DNA of 64,000 nucleotides from Brachypodium distachyon (GCF_000005505.3 NC_016134.3:20510370-20574369); one strand, 5' to 3'; numbered from the stretch's first letter, positions 33,806 to 47,300 are shown. Numbers and translations are program-made. Notes: generated by a model from the letters alone, not told the origin.

Positions 33806-33963
33806 GTTAGGATCTGTGTCTAAAATGTAAGCACAACTACTGTAATGAGATGTTCTGTAATGTTGACATATTTGAATCTAGATGTTTGCATTACAGAAAG
33901 ATGGATTTGTATGTGTATGCAGCTGGCAACAATAACTTATGAGCTAACATAACAAATCTATTT

Positions 33964-34150
33964 CACCACACAAAACACATCGTTTCAGAGCAAGCTAACA
34001 GAACACACCCAGGTCACTTCCAGCACACAAAGCACATGGTTTCAGAGCAAGCTAACAAAACACACCCAGGTCACTTCCACCACACAAAGCACATGGTTTC
34101 AGACCAATCTAACAACACACACTAAGTTCACTTCCAGCACACAAAACAGA
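33964..34150. repeat. 57-bp tandem repeat
   Basis: Three full units and a partial one begin CA(C/G)CACACAAA at 33964, 34021, 34078 and 34135 and share GTTTCAGAGCAAGCTAACA and CACCCAGGTCACTTCC. It lies downstream of the GRF fragment. Confidence 0.9.
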
Positions 34151-34936
34151 TTCACTCACCATTAACTGTGCAATCCTGATGTGAAATTTTGTCCACAGGC
34201 CACATTTGTGTCTTGATACAACTATCTCAAACGGTTCCGGTTTTCAAACTATTTGCTATTTTTTGAATTTCAAATTCACTCAATTTTGATTAATTTTGAC
34301 TAAATTAGGACCAATCTTTGCAAGATTCATCCCAAAATTTATATATAGTACTTGTGGGTACATTTTAGATGTTGTCACCAAATTTCAGATTTTCTTGACT
34401 TCAAATCCTATACATCGAGCATTCCAAATTCACTCAAATTTGATCAATTTTGAAGAAATGATGACCGGTCTTGGCAAGATTCAGCCCTTAATTGGTGTAT
34501 GTACACATCTAGGGATCCCTTAATTAAGGTGTGTACACATCATTTGCGTGCATGCATGCAGGTAGTTAAAGGGGATCCCGGTGTTAAATGGTCCAACACA
34601 GTGACACACCAACAACTAAGGCATGAACATTATTCCTTTCAGATTCATGCATGTAGAGATGAATGAATATTCTTATTCATTAATAAAACAAGTTCACGCA
34701 CACGTCGGCCAAGTTAACTAGTACAAAGAGCAGTTTTCACACAATAAGTGGGGTTGACAGGTGGGCCCTTCTTTGGTTGACAGGTGGGCCCAGGCTGTAC
34801 TTCCCATCTCCCTTCCCTTTTTATCGAGCATATCCCCATCCCATTCCCCAACTGACCACACATCCCCCTGCCTCCTCTTCTTCTAACCTAGCCGCCCTGC
34901 GACGCCGCCCGTTCATCTCACCCGCCAGTGGTCGCC
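34151..34936. other. Intergenic DNA upstream of split gene
   Basis: AT-rich DNA with a short duplicated motif (TTAATTTTGA/TCAATTTTGA, about 34285-34460) and a duplicated GGTTGACAGGTGGGCCC (about 34753-34790). The C-rich stretch before 34936 looks like the promoter and leader of the next gene. Confidence 0.45.
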
Positions 34937-35730
34937 ATGGAAGGGAACAAGCTGGCAGATGCAGAGCTCATCGAAAGAGAGGTAAGCTCATGGCCTTCTT
35001 CTCCCCTTTGCCTTTTTAATCGATCCATTCATTCTAATCTATCCCCTTTTTTAATCGATCCCCTTTCTTAACGGATTCGTGGTCCAAATCTAGGTGCACG
35101 ACCGAAACCTCGTTCGGATTGGTGGTCCTGTCCGGGCAAACATCCAAGAGGTACGAATCCACGTGCTTCCCTTTCCTTTCTGTCTCACGTGCTTCCCTTC
35201 TACGATGCCCGACCACGTGAATCCCACCTCGTGTCCATCCGCTTTTGGGATCCCTCATCTTTTAGTTCCACTTTTAGAAAGCCGACCACATGAATGCTCG
35301 ATCTAGTTCTTATGCAGTCGATTTAAAGTTCGAGCACTTAATCAATTTAGAGTAGATCTAAGGGATCCCTAATTTTGATTTTTTGTCGCACTTAGGATGA
35401 GAAAGGCTGCCCATCTGGACGGTTTGTAACCCACTGGAGTACACATCCTTGACCGAGCGTGCCAAATCCAAGGTGTGGATCGAGGCCATCAGGCGCCAGC
35501 AAGTAATAGTTTCCCTATTTTGCTCGAGTTTCGTTTTAATTGTTAAGGGAATGTGAACGAAGCATGAAAACCTGTTCCATTCATCATTGTTCACAGATCA
35601 ATCCTGGCCAGCACAAGCTTTGGAGCTTCGTGAGCCCATTCTTCTTCGTCCAGCTTGGACCGGAGGCGCAAGCGATGGTCTAGAAGCTTTTCACTAGCCG
35701 CCTAGCCAGGCGCCAAGGCAGGTTCGATAT

Positions 35731-38700
35731 TGTAACGGACCGGTTTTTGAAAAAAAAAATTAGAAACTTTTTCATAAAAAGAGGACTAAAAAATTTCAAT
35801 GAATTTATGAAAGCTTAATTTGAAATTTCCTAAAAGTTTTGGTTTCAAATCGAAGTAACAACAACTACAAATTAAATTTAAGTCTTACTTGCTATTTTGG
35901 TTTGCTGGTACTTTATTTCGATTCGGCGTATTAAAATATGCAATTTGGAATTTCTGAGCTCGTTTGCATTCTATTTGGAGGTTTACGAAGTTTCAGTCTT
36001 TTTTTTGGAAAAGAGTTTTTCCTGCTCTCTGGGTCGCAGCCCATCTTCTTCTCCTTTTTCTCTCTTTTCTTTGCCTAAGCTGCACCTTCCCTTAGCCCAG
36101 CTAGTCTTCCTATTCTTTTCTTTCTCTCCTCACGCTTGGGCCAGCAGCTAGCCCATCATCCAGGCAACAGCCCAAGCCTGCTCCTGTCTTGCACGCACGC
36201 CTGCTCGACTCCCTGATTCTTTCTTCTTTCACGAGCACCAGCAGCAGCTCCAGAAACGCACGCACCTGTGCACGCCGCCACCTTGATTTTCCCCTTCGAT
36301 TCTCTTGCTCCCTGTCGTTTATCTGAAAACCGAAATGGCCAAATTAATCTACATCACCTGGTGAACTGATTCAGCTTTCAACCATCAGTTTCCTGTCTTC
36401 AATTCCCCAGTGATACGGACGCCCCGAGTGCCGGTTTTTGGCATACGTTTCCTGATCTCCCACCACAGCCCACAAAACATAATTCCTATCGCGTCATATT
36501 GAGGCTCTTCGTCTCCTCCTTCGTTTCCTTTCCCAGAGTTTCATCCAAGAACCATTGTAGAGCCCGTGCTATTATCATCTACCCCGCCGGCCGCCGTCAC
36601 CATTCTTGATGGTGTTACCACGAGGTAGCTTTGTTTTGAATTTTCCTTTGATCTGTAAACTCAAGTAATCCCCTCCTATCGGTGTGGTAAGGTTATGCAT
36701 CAAACCTGAACCGTTGGCTGCGTCGTCCCTGAGCTCGCAGCCCACAACACTGTCACGGACGCCGCCGGCTGTTCCCGCTGAACCGGAGCCCCGCAGGCTG
36801 CAATCTCGCGCCAGGAGCAGAGCCTCAACGCAGCAGAGTCACCGCCCTAACCCGCAGCCCGGCAGAACAACCACGTGGGACGGATTTCATTCATCTTTGT
36901 CAACTTCGGTCGTCGCGTTCATGGCACGATTTCTTCCCCTTCGGTGAGTCCTGTCCAAATTCCTTTTACACGTCGACTCATCTATATCGGTTCTAAGCAT
37001 GACGTCCTGTTCAATTATTTGTTTTGGCCAGGTGTTCTCAAATCCATGCCGATCCCGACCGACACGGTCATGCCATACACATCCTATACCTAGTTGCTGT
37101 AAAATTCATTCGTGTCACTCAATTATATTCATCTCCAGTAGACTAGAACAGGAGACGGATCCTCCATCCGATGACCGGAGCTCCGACAACTTCAATGCCA
37201 TCTTGTTTATGACCAATATTGTCATGCTCTTCCATGTTCAGTCCATAATCTGAGCTCAACCCCAACTTAAGAAAGTTTCCCTTTGACCTTAGTGACCCGC
37301 CGGTGGAATCGGATTCGCAATCCGATGGGTAGAATTTAAACTATATATAAACCGATGCTATTCGGGTCAAATTCGTATATAATTTGAATTGGCTTTAGTA
37401 TTTTTTTGTGCATGTCCTGTTTTTGTAGTTCATATACATGCATAGGAGTTGTATGTCAAGTTTGTAGAATTTTCTGATCACTTGGCTAGCTATTTATTAG
37501 ATTTGTTTAGTAGCATGTATTGCTTGTTTATTCTGTATTCATGGCTATGCATGCTTGCCTTGAGTTATTTTTATGATACTTGTTTGTGACATACATTGTG
37601 TGTGCTGCGTGTATGGTTATAACGCACACGGTGTATGTAGGATTTGAAGTTTGTTTCATGCTTTATTAAGTTGTGACATGATGGTGTGTAAGCAATTTCC
37701 CTCGTCAAGGAGTTGGGAGCTATATCACCCCGCAAGGTCTATGACTGCGATCGCTTTGGGTTGACGCTCTGCTTGACTTGTGGAAATAGTGAGCTATATC
37801 ACCCCGCACGGTCCATGACTGTGATCGCTTTGGGTTGACGCTCCAAGCTCTCCAAGACCACATCACCCTGCACAGTTCTTGCACTGTGATCGCTTTGGGT
37901 TGAAGTCTTGGCTTATCATCAATCACTTCTTAATACTTGTATGAGTCAAATTCCAGGTCCGACATGTATGTTAGCATGTGTTTTGCTTGATGTTATTGAT
38001 GGATCACATGTTTGGATTCTCTTTGGTTTAGGTCATGCTTATATGATTAGTATATAACTTGTAGCATTACTTTATGCATGTGGTGGTAGTAAGATTGTTA
38101 GCTACATTAATCATGCCTAATTGTTCTTACTTTGCCATGTCTATTATCTTGTATGCTTGCAATACTATAGTATTTTGCTATTGAGTGCTCATTGCTCTAT
38201 AACTAGAATCTTAGTTTTTCATGAATGTTCTCGTAGAACTTTGGTATTGTTCTAATGACATTCTTAGTTGATGTACATTTGCCTTGTTTGGATGCATCAT
38301 TTAGGTTGTATTGTTATTTTGTTCATGTATGTTGTTAGCTAGATTTACATATATGCTTTAGTTGTCTTTAGTTCTTTAATCTAGTAGCTTTGCCATGTCG
38401 TATCAGCCATGTCTTTCTTTTGTTTGTGTTATATGATGATTAGAGTATGATGCCTTGTTTGCTAGAGTGGGATGAATTGTTTATAATGCACTTGTAGTAC
38501 AATATGCTTGTATTGACATGCCTTTGTTCCTAGTGTGTGCGCCAGGCATAGCGTATGCTAGCTAGTTTCCTTGTTTTTGTTTAATGTTCAGTTTATGCGA
38601 AGCGTGTCTTGTCTGCTCTCTGTCCATTGGTTTACCACTAGCATGTATGTAAGAGTTGCTAGATGCTTAGTTTACTATTCTTGTATGATATATGCTTCCT

Positions 38701-41305
38701 AGGATGTTGATATTACTAGTTTACTATGGTATGCCATCCATTGTCAACCTCTTGCTTGCTAGTGATACATGTTAGTAGTTGATTATTCTTGTATATGTTA
38801 CCTAGTGATGATCTTTACTTGTTCAGTAACATGTCATGTGACTTAGTGCATATTTGGTGTATATGTGCATGTGATGGCATGATAGCTATTGTTGCTAGCA
38901 TTATTACGCATCTTTCTTAGATAACATGATGTCCGTGTCACGTTCGTTTCATGCTTATATATCGGGTTGTCTTTACATGCTCATGCTTATACATGTTGTT
39001 TCATATGCACTACATATTATGCTATGCTTGTATGCTTCTTATTCATATGCTTTTGTCATTCTAAGCTTTTCGTAGTTATATTGTTATTAGATTCTATTGT
39101 CCTTTTATCTCTAAGGTACGTTCTAATTATCTCAATGCATATGTGTTCCATCATCCTGTGGCGCATTGCATATAGCTAAGGTGCATCTATTATGTGTTAT
39201 CATGCTCAAGCCACTCATATAGATCATAAGATTGTGTATTAGTGTAGAATCGTGCTTGGCATACTTGAATAGTCTTCTTTCAGTTGGTGTTTACTTGGTA
39301 GCTGCTTGCCAGTTGTCCATTATTGTCTTTAGAGAATATGGTTGTTTTCATCTAGAACTATAATTCCTTGTCTAGCTTTATCTTGCATAGAGATTTATCT
39401 TAGCTTTTGACATATCCTTATGGTTGCATGCTAGATACATTATATTTCTTGCTTGTATGATCACTAGTATGATAGGAGTTGTTTGATGCTTGCAAACTAG
39501 CATGATAAGATGTATTGTTTTGTGACTGTTTACATTTATGCTTGAGCGATATGGTTAGTAGCAGTGTGACTATATGGTGTAGTATATATTTATTACTTCA
39601 TAAAGGTTATGACCAATCAAGCTATGTCCCTCATTCTGGGTATATAGTTTACTTTGTTAGAATCAATCTCATTGTTCCATCTTATCAAAGTTGTTCCTAT
39701 CCTTTCCAAGTTTCCAAACCTATTCTTAGCCGCCTTGTCTATTCACTCTCCTATTTGCATTTCATTTGGTTTTATTGTATTTGTATTTAATATTTTGTTT
39801 GTTCTTGTTACCACTATGACGAATAGAGAGTGACGAGGTGGAACTAGGACAAGAATCAGAAGCTGAAGAAGAAGAATTCATCAACGGAGGCATGCCCCAC
39901 CCCCCCTCTCTTTGATCATATTTATCCTATGTTTTCAAATGGGCATTAGTTAGTTATTTTATTGTTTTACAAACATGCATGCTATTTTATTCCTGTAGCT
40001 AGTGTGTCGATTGACACTTTGCCATTATCTGCTTGTTGCCATTCCTTTGATACCTGGAGTAGTTTTATATGTAATCTTGTTGAGTAGAAATGCTTAGCCA
40101 TGCTCATATTATTCACTAGGAAATCTCTCCAAGGATTCTAAGTGATCTTTGGATCGATGATACCATTGCTGAAAGTTGTTGAGCTTGCCGAGCTGGGCGT
40201 AGTCCCTCTTCTTGAAATCTCCTTCTACTCTCTCTACCTACTCCAAGTGAAACTTACCATACAACTGGTGCGGGCGGCAGCTGGATCATTGGTTGAAGGA
40301 GCAATTGCTAGCTTGTGTGGGAGCAATTCGCCACCCGTAGCGGATGAGGCCTAAAATGGCTTGGTTTAGTATGGAGTTCATGCTTAATGTGGTCATAGCT
40401 GTACCGCTCATGGGGTGTCGCCTAAGATAGGGAACCCTCGGCATAAAAGGGGGGCCTGGACTGCGAATCGCCAGACGATGTCCTTCCGTGTTGAAACCTA
40501 GTGGGCGTGTCACATTGAGTATGTTCTTTTGAAAGACCTTGTCACGACTCGCTGTCGGTACACATTTGTGTGCGTATTCACCAGAGGCCGCTGGTTAGGC
40601 ACTGGGCGAGATCGTGTCATGTGGATACAGCGTACGACCTCTGCAGAGTATAAAACTATTCGAATAGCCGTGTCCACAGTCATGGACGACACATGAATCT
40701 TTCTTGACATACGGGACCTGTCTTCTTTCCCTTCCTTCCTCCCTCTCAGACTTCTTGCTGGAACTGAGGATTTGGGTGAGTGGTCGAGGACCCTCACGTT
40801 GTTGGATAATGCTTTGGAGATAAACTTGTTTTTATCAAAACCGCCTTCATCAAAAGTATGGTAGTATTTCAAATAAAACTGTTTTTATGCAAAAGAACCA
40901 TATAGCTTTCGTTTGAAGCTAACATATAGTTATCAGCGTTCCTAAAGGGGGCACGCTGAGTACGTAATGTACTCATTGCACTGCTTTTGTTGTTGTTGTA
41001 CACAGTTCCTGAAGATAAGGATGCCGATTATGAATACTAGGAGGATCTAAGGAGTGAGGTCATGAGGACTACATCAACTACCTGTGGCTGAGATGGAGTC
41101 GCTACGCATTTTAGTTTCCGTTGTTTTCTGATTATAACAATGTCATGAGACATTACACTTTGTAAGCCATTGGGTATATTAATAATAAATCTTTGTTTTA
41201 TCTTAAGTGTTGTGCAATGTTAGTCATTTCGCCTGTGTTCATCAACTTGATCCTGGACTGATGAAACTTAGCAAAGGGTCTGAAAGTTAATTCCGGGTTC
41301 CCACA
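35731..41305. mobile_element. 5.6-kb LTR-type insertion (possible giant solo LTR)
   Basis: The insertion starts TGTAACGGAC and ends GGTTCCCACA, with an exact 5-bp duplication GATAT on both sides (35726-35730 and 41306-41310). TG...CA ends and a 5-bp duplication are LTR-retrotransposon features. The 5575 bp hold no retrotransposon coding motif and I see no repeated end inside, so it may be one very long LTR left after recombination. Barley LARD elements such as Sukkula have LTRs of about this size, and that comparison is from memory. It is T-rich, with a central tandem repeat, and has a poly(A)-site-like end (AATAATAAATC, about 41179). Confidence 0.75.
37725..37915. repeat. About 70-bp tandem repeat in the insertion
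   Basis: Three diverged units share ATCACCC(C/T)GCA, then GACTG(C/T)GATCGCTTTGGG and TTGACGCT. They lie in the middle of the 5.6-kb insertion. Confidence 0.85.
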
Positions 41306-41769
41306 GATATTGCGGGCAGCTGGAAGATGATCACCCTTGATGAAGTTGATCAGGTCAAGAAGCTTCAACACGAACCGACGGTACCAACTAGTCCATTTGC
41401 GTTTTCTTTTTTCGTGCATTTTGTATCTACTGTACCATTTTGATCCCTTGTACATATGGTGTTGATGGTTGTGACAGGACGATGAGCCTGCCCATATGCG
41501 GGATGTTGATTACAACGATCTAGAATCCATCAAGGAGATAGCTGAGGAAATCTTCGACCTGCTCATCCTGGGAATCTGGGTGCCGATTGAGGATGGCATC
41601 TACAGCTGCACATTTTGTAACAGAGTCATCAACACTACTTTCATCAACGTCTTCAACCACTGCAAGTTTTTACCAGCCGGGGGATCCACATGCTGAGTCA
41701 AAGAGGGCAAGGCACCTGGGGCTCAGGTGGTACTTGAGCGCCCATCCATCGACCCCACTACCATTCTGA

Positions 41770-43624
41770 GATGTCCTTGCGTTGGGATGTAGCCTGGAAG
41801 TACTAGTACTATTGTTTTTTGTATGTTGGGATGTAAGCCTGGAAGTACTATGGTGGGATTCCCTTCCCTGAACTACATGCCTGCCTGTCTTTATGTTCGA
41901 TGTAGACAAGTACTAGTGCTATTTTCTTTCTGTCTCAATGCTCACTTTTGTCTTGTTCACTTGTGCATCCATGTGTTCATTTTTCACTGCCAAAAAGTAC
42001 CAGCCTGAGTACTAATTTCACTGCCAAAAAGTTTAGGGGATGGGAATCATTGACATTACAACTAGGGACCCCAAGGGAATGGAGTGCAATATACTTAACA
42101 TTACAAGTTAAGTTCACCTAGATCCAAACATCTTTGTTCACAGTTCAAATTCAAATTTAAATAAAAATCGCAATTAAAAAACAATCAGTCGAGATGATGG
42201 ACAAGATATCATTCAACTTAGGTAAGTAACTTGCAACGCACCATTACACATGGCACAAGATATCATTCAAACAAACTTGACATAGTTCGAACAGATCACG
42301 ACATTTCAACTAATCTATAAATTTTATAAAGCTTAAATCCACTAACTGCAGTAAATTTTGCAACTGCACATGCAAGCCGTCCACGTGAGCGTCTCATAAT
42401 TCCATTTTCTAGTCCCTCCCGCGTCAACCTGCCGGCAGCTTCTGATTAGTCTGACCGCTCAAGCTGCGCTCTGCAGCTGCTGAGCTCAATCCCCTCAGCC
42501 CCGGCCGCCGCCGACCCCGCCGCCCCCGGGCTCAGCCCCGACTGCCGCGTCCCCGGCGCCCACTGCTCCGCCCCGACCGCTGCATCCCCGGCCCGACGCT
42601 GCGGGCTGCAACCGCCTAGCTCAGTCCCCGCCGCCCCGGGACTCAGCCCCGGCCGCCGCCGACCGCCGTCCCCGTATCAGCCCCGACCGCCGCGTCCCCG
42701 CCGCCCACTGGCTCCGCCCCCGAACGCCGCGTCCCCTGTCGTCGCGCTGCCCACTAGCTCCGTCCCGACCGCCGCGTCTCCGGCCGCCGCCGGCCGCCGT
42801 CCCCGCCGCCCCCGGGCTCATACCTGACCACCGCATCCCCGCCGCCCACGGGCTCGGGCTCAGCCCCAGCTGCCGCCGAGCGTCGTCCCCGCCGCCGAGC
42901 ACCGTCTGCGAAGATACACATTTTTTTTTCTGATTTCTTTTTTCTGAAACTCGAAGGTACCCAATCTTGCGCAATTGTCCCGGTTGGTGTTGACACGTAA
43001 CAAATGTTCTCAATTTTCTGCTTTGTGATTTTTGCTTTGTGATTTGCGGTCAAATTCAGCCGTCGCTCCACCTCCGCCCTCGCTCTGTAACCGCTGCTTT
43101 CATTCCCCTTTCATTTGCAGCAGAAACGGCAGCCACTACACCTGAATTTGCAGGGACTTCGGGTCGGTATTAATGGCGGCCATGGGGCGTGCTCTATTTA
43201 GTCCCTTCCACGCGGTTCTTCCTCACCCCGGCGTCTTGCTGGATTCCAGGAGCCATTCCAAGGTTTGGGACTTCCCATCTTAGGTTTCTATCCAGATTGT
43301 GTGCTCGTGGGATGTTGAATTGGTTATTTTTGTCAGGGATTTGCAGGCCGCTTTCTCAGATTTATTTGTGTTTCTGAAGTTCGAGCGCAGCAGCAGCAAG
43401 CGAAATTATGTCGGATTTTTGTGTGAATTGATTTCATCTATATTAGCGAACTCTCTCTTGACGGTATGTACTCCAGATCTTTTTTTTGTGTTATTCTTTT
43501 GTCTTATAAAATTTGGATTCATATAAAGTTGAATGCTTATGTTCATGCCAAAAAGACAACTGGATTGCAGTTGAGTCAAATAAATATTATAGGATATCAA
43601 AGAGAAGTACTTATGTAAGATGAA
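41770..43624. other. Intergenic DNA with a GC-rich block
   Basis: The first 600 bp are AT-rich, with no coding motif. From about 42480 to 42905 there is a C-rich block of irregular repeats (CCCCGCCGCCC, GGGCTCAGCCCCG, CCGCCGCGTCCCCG), possibly a CpG-rich promoter region. A short plus-strand frame at 43172 (MAAMGRALFSPF) could be a first exon ending at 43261, but nothing supports it further. Confidence 0.4.
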
Positions 43625-44016
43625 TTACATGTTGGTGTTCCTCTGAGTTGGTTCTTCCATAGGAAAAACCTGGAAATGTAGTGTCCCATTTTTCATGAAC
43701 TCAATGTCGACGGATGGATGATCAAACTTTGGGGTTGTGGCATGAGAAGATATGTTTTTGAAAGTTAGATACACCGGTGGCGATTTAGTGTCCCTTATCT
43801 CTTGAATTGCTTCAGTAAATTTCTTCTGAGCTTGCCTCTCTGAATTAATTGACATCCTGCAGGGAAAATATTAGGGAGAAAGTGCATTGAGATGAGTATT
43901 AAAAAAGAAATTAAGGTTTTCATATATACATACCTGCTGTTTTCATGTGGATGCTCCCTATGCAGCTGAACAAAGAACACTGGATGTGTAGCATAATGGA
44001 ATAAGTTTACTTTCAT
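43625..44016 (-). CDS. Two-exon small protein, unknown
   Basis: Exon 1 is 44016-43934 and exon 2 is 43856-43625 on the minus strand. The junction has donor AG|GTATGT and acceptor CTGCAG|G and keeps the frame, giving a protein of about 104 aa that starts MKVNLFHYATHPVFFVQLHR and ends in RNTNM. I do not recognise a family. It lies close to the Rep-helicase gene, in divergent orientation, so it may be a host gene piece carried by the Helitron. A true start further upstream and other exons cannot be excluded. Confidence 0.4.
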
Positions 44017-44350
44017 ATCTCACGTTTTATAGCTGCATCAAAAGTGTTAGAGATTCAATGAAAAAGATGTTACATGCCCTAAAAACTGTCCTGGAACCCC
44101 CCCCACCTCTTTACTCAGCCATTATAATGAAGAATGAAACTGATTTGACATCAGCCATTTAATTTTCCATCGTAATTCTGTTATAAAGTGAGCCTTAATT
44201 TCATCTGACCGAGCTGTAGATTGGTTTATTATAATTATGAAACCAAATATGCAGTGGATAGATAATGCATTGTAGCTGTCGGTCTTTAGTTTGGACAGTA
44301 AATAAATTGTAAAACTCTGTTTAAAAACAATCGATCATGTCCCTGCCAGT

Positions 44351-47300
44351 ATGGACAGTGGGGAAAGTTCTTCCCGTCTTCCACCGCAACGTGGGCTTCC
44401 ACGAGGTCGATGTGGCCGTCGTCGGCGCACGACATCGCCTGATCCAGTGCCTACTCCAACTCGGGCTGCTGCTGCTGGATCTCGCTGTAGGCGCAGGCTA
44501 TCAAATGCATCTGGGGCTTCTTCTTCGTCTATTGAACAAAATATGAACACACCAAGCTCATCTATGGCACAAAATGTTTTTGTTCAGCTACCAGAGCCTT
44601 CTGTTTCTGTCACAAGCCCAACCCACCATCATCGACGTAGGTTTGATATTCCTAGCCTTCTGAAAAAAGAACACCTTCAGGAACAATTTTTACACCTTTA
44701 TATCTTGGAGGCCCTCAGCATAATTGTGTGCATTGCCATTCCTTCTTCTGGTACGATGAGAGACAGAAATACATCAAACCCATCCTATAATTTATGTTGC
44801 AAAGGAGGTAGAATCAAGCTTCCGCCTTATGCCCCACCTCCACAGCCCCTTATGGATTTGTTGACTTCACAGACCAGTTCAACTTCAAGACACTTTTTTG
44901 AGCATATTCAGCAATACAATGCCATGTTTGCTATGACTTCAATGGGGGCTAAGGTTATTGAGTCTATAAATGATGGACATGGGCCATATGTTTTCAAGAT
45001 TAGCGGACAAGTTTGTCATCGTATCGGTACACTGCGTCCATGTGACGGTCATCCACCCGAATATTGCCAGCTTTATATATATGATACGGAAAATGAGATC
45101 ACCAACAGGATAAACGTTGCTTCTTCTAGCCAGGGCTCTTTTCATGCTAATCAAGGGATAGTTGCCTCTCTCATAAGAATGCTTGACATAAATAACCCTA
45201 TTGTCCAGCTTTTCAGAAGTGCCCGTGAAAGGTTAGATGGATATACATCCTCCGACCACTACCGTATTAGGATATTTGGTGATGTCGATGCTCATGGTGA
45301 TATATTTAGTGCTCCGGTTGCATCCGAGGTTGTGGGGTTGATTGTGAGTGACGTTGGAGCAACTGACATTGGTAGTGACCTTATAGTGGAAGATCGTTCA
45401 GCAGGCCTTCAACAAATAAATGGGAAACACCGTAAATTTATGTCCATGCAGTATCCTCTCTTATTTCCATATAGAGAAGATGGTTATCATGAATCATTAG
45501 TATATCAGCAAACCCCTGGATCTGAAAATCTACGTCGCAAGAAAGCAACAATGCTAGAGTACTATTGTTATAGGTTCCATGATAGGACTGAGGACTTCAA
45601 CACTCCATTGAAAGGCAAGCGATTGACACAAAGTTATGAAGTTGATGCTTATTGTTGTGTTGAGGGGGATCGGATAGGGCATTACAGAAAACCAAGTTTC
45701 CAGCGAAAATATAGATCAGCACCTTATAACTCTTTGGCTAATTCTGTATCAAGTGGCGTTACTTCTGGGTCTTCAGCCGGGCAATGGGTTATTTTGCCCT
45801 CTTCTTTCACTGGAGGTCCTCGCTATCTTTATCAAAACTATCAAGACTGTATTGCTATCTGTAGAAAATATGGCTGCCCAGATTTATTTATCACATTCAC
45901 GTCAAACCCTGCTTGGCCGGAGATTGCAGAAGCGTTGGCATCTTTCCCTGGGCAACAACCTTCTGATAGACCTGACATTGTAGACCGGGTTTTCAAAATG
46001 AAATTGAATCATTTAATGGATGACATAAAAAAAAAGAAATTTTTTGGTCCCATAAATGCAGGTATTGTTTCGGTTCATGTCCATACATGTTACTCGATTT
46101 ATTATGATATCACTGACATATAAAAATGGTCATTTAATTTTTTTTCAGTTGTGTACACAATCGAATTTCAAAAACGTGGTCTCCCACATGTTCATATTAT
46201 ATTATGGTTGGCCAGCGAAGAACCTCTAGATGCCGAGAAAATTGATTTGTACATCTCTGCTCAGTTGCCAGGCCCAACAACTGATCCAATTGGATATGAA
46301 GCAATTTCTTCTTTTATGATTCATGGTCCATGTGGCCCTCTGAAATCCAACGCATCTTGCATGTCTGAGGGAAAATGCTCAAAAAATTTCCCTAACGAGT
46401 TTTGTGAAAAAACCAGTATAGACAGCAAGGGTTTTGCTCAGTATGCTCGGCCTAACAATTGGATGGTCGTAAATAGAAATGGAATAAACATTGACAACAG
46501 ATTTATTGTTTCTCATAATGTGGATTTGGTTGTTAAATATCAGGCTCATATAAATGTAGAAAGGGTCAACCATGATGGTATGCACAAGTATCTTTTCAAA
46601 TATGTCACAAAAGGGTTTGACTGTTCCAGAGTTGGATTTTATAGAAGCATTGGCCAAAATATCAATGAAATCAATAACTATCTTGAGTGTCGTTATGTCA
46701 CCCCACATGAGGTAGCATGGCGCATATTTCAGTATGATATTCATCATACTGACCCATCAGTCGAGCGCCTTCCTGTCCATCTGCCATTAGAAAATAATGT
46801 GGTCTATGTAGAAGATGATAACCTTGAAGAAGTAATTTCAAATCCAGAGAACCTGAAAACTAAACTCACTGCCTGGCTAGAGGCCAATAGACGATCCTCA
46901 GCTACTCAGCAGCACACTTATATTGAGTTTCCTGAGCACTGGACTTGGCATTCCAACAAACATACAAAATATTGGGATGTGCGTAAAGGTTCCCAAAGAA
47001 AAATTGGCCGTGTAGCTAATGTCAGCCCTGCACAAGGAGAGCTTTTTTACCTTCGCATGTTGCTCTATGTTGTCAAGGGTTCAAAGTCCTTTTCTGAAAT
47101 CCGCACTATAGGGAACCACGAATGCCCAACCTACCGTGCAGCCTGCGAATCTTTACGCCTTCTTGGGGATGATCAAGAATGGTCCCGTGCTCTCACAGAT
47201 GCAGCGCAATGGGCTACTGTTCCTCAGCTACTACAACTTTTTGTCACAATGCTTCTATTCTGTGAGGTTACAAATCCAAAGAGGCTTTTCGATGAACATG

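Larger units (their letters stand above)
34937..41769 (+). pseudogene. Five-exon gene split by a 5.6-kb insertion; zf-XS-like end
   Basis: Exons bounded by GT/AG are 34937-34981 (MEGNKLADAELIERE), 35094-35150 (VHDRNLVRIGGPVRANIQE), 35396-35502, 35597-35730 continued at 41311-41380, and 41478-41769. Exon 4 is interrupted by the insertion at 35731-41305; bridging it leaves the frame open across the junction. The last exon has GIYSCTFCNRV, a His about 12 residues on, and a later AESKRARHLGLRWYL. This resembles in layout the zf-XS finger of plant XS-domain (SGS3-like) proteins. Damage includes a 1-nt shift in exon 3 (near 35450), a stop in exon 4 (TAG at about 35682) and a shift in exon 5 (near 41680). 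No function is assigned with confidence. Confidence 0.55.

Noticed and set aside
42621..43071. Arg/Gly-rich minus-strand frames
   Set aside because: They come from the C-rich irregular repeat and lack any domain.
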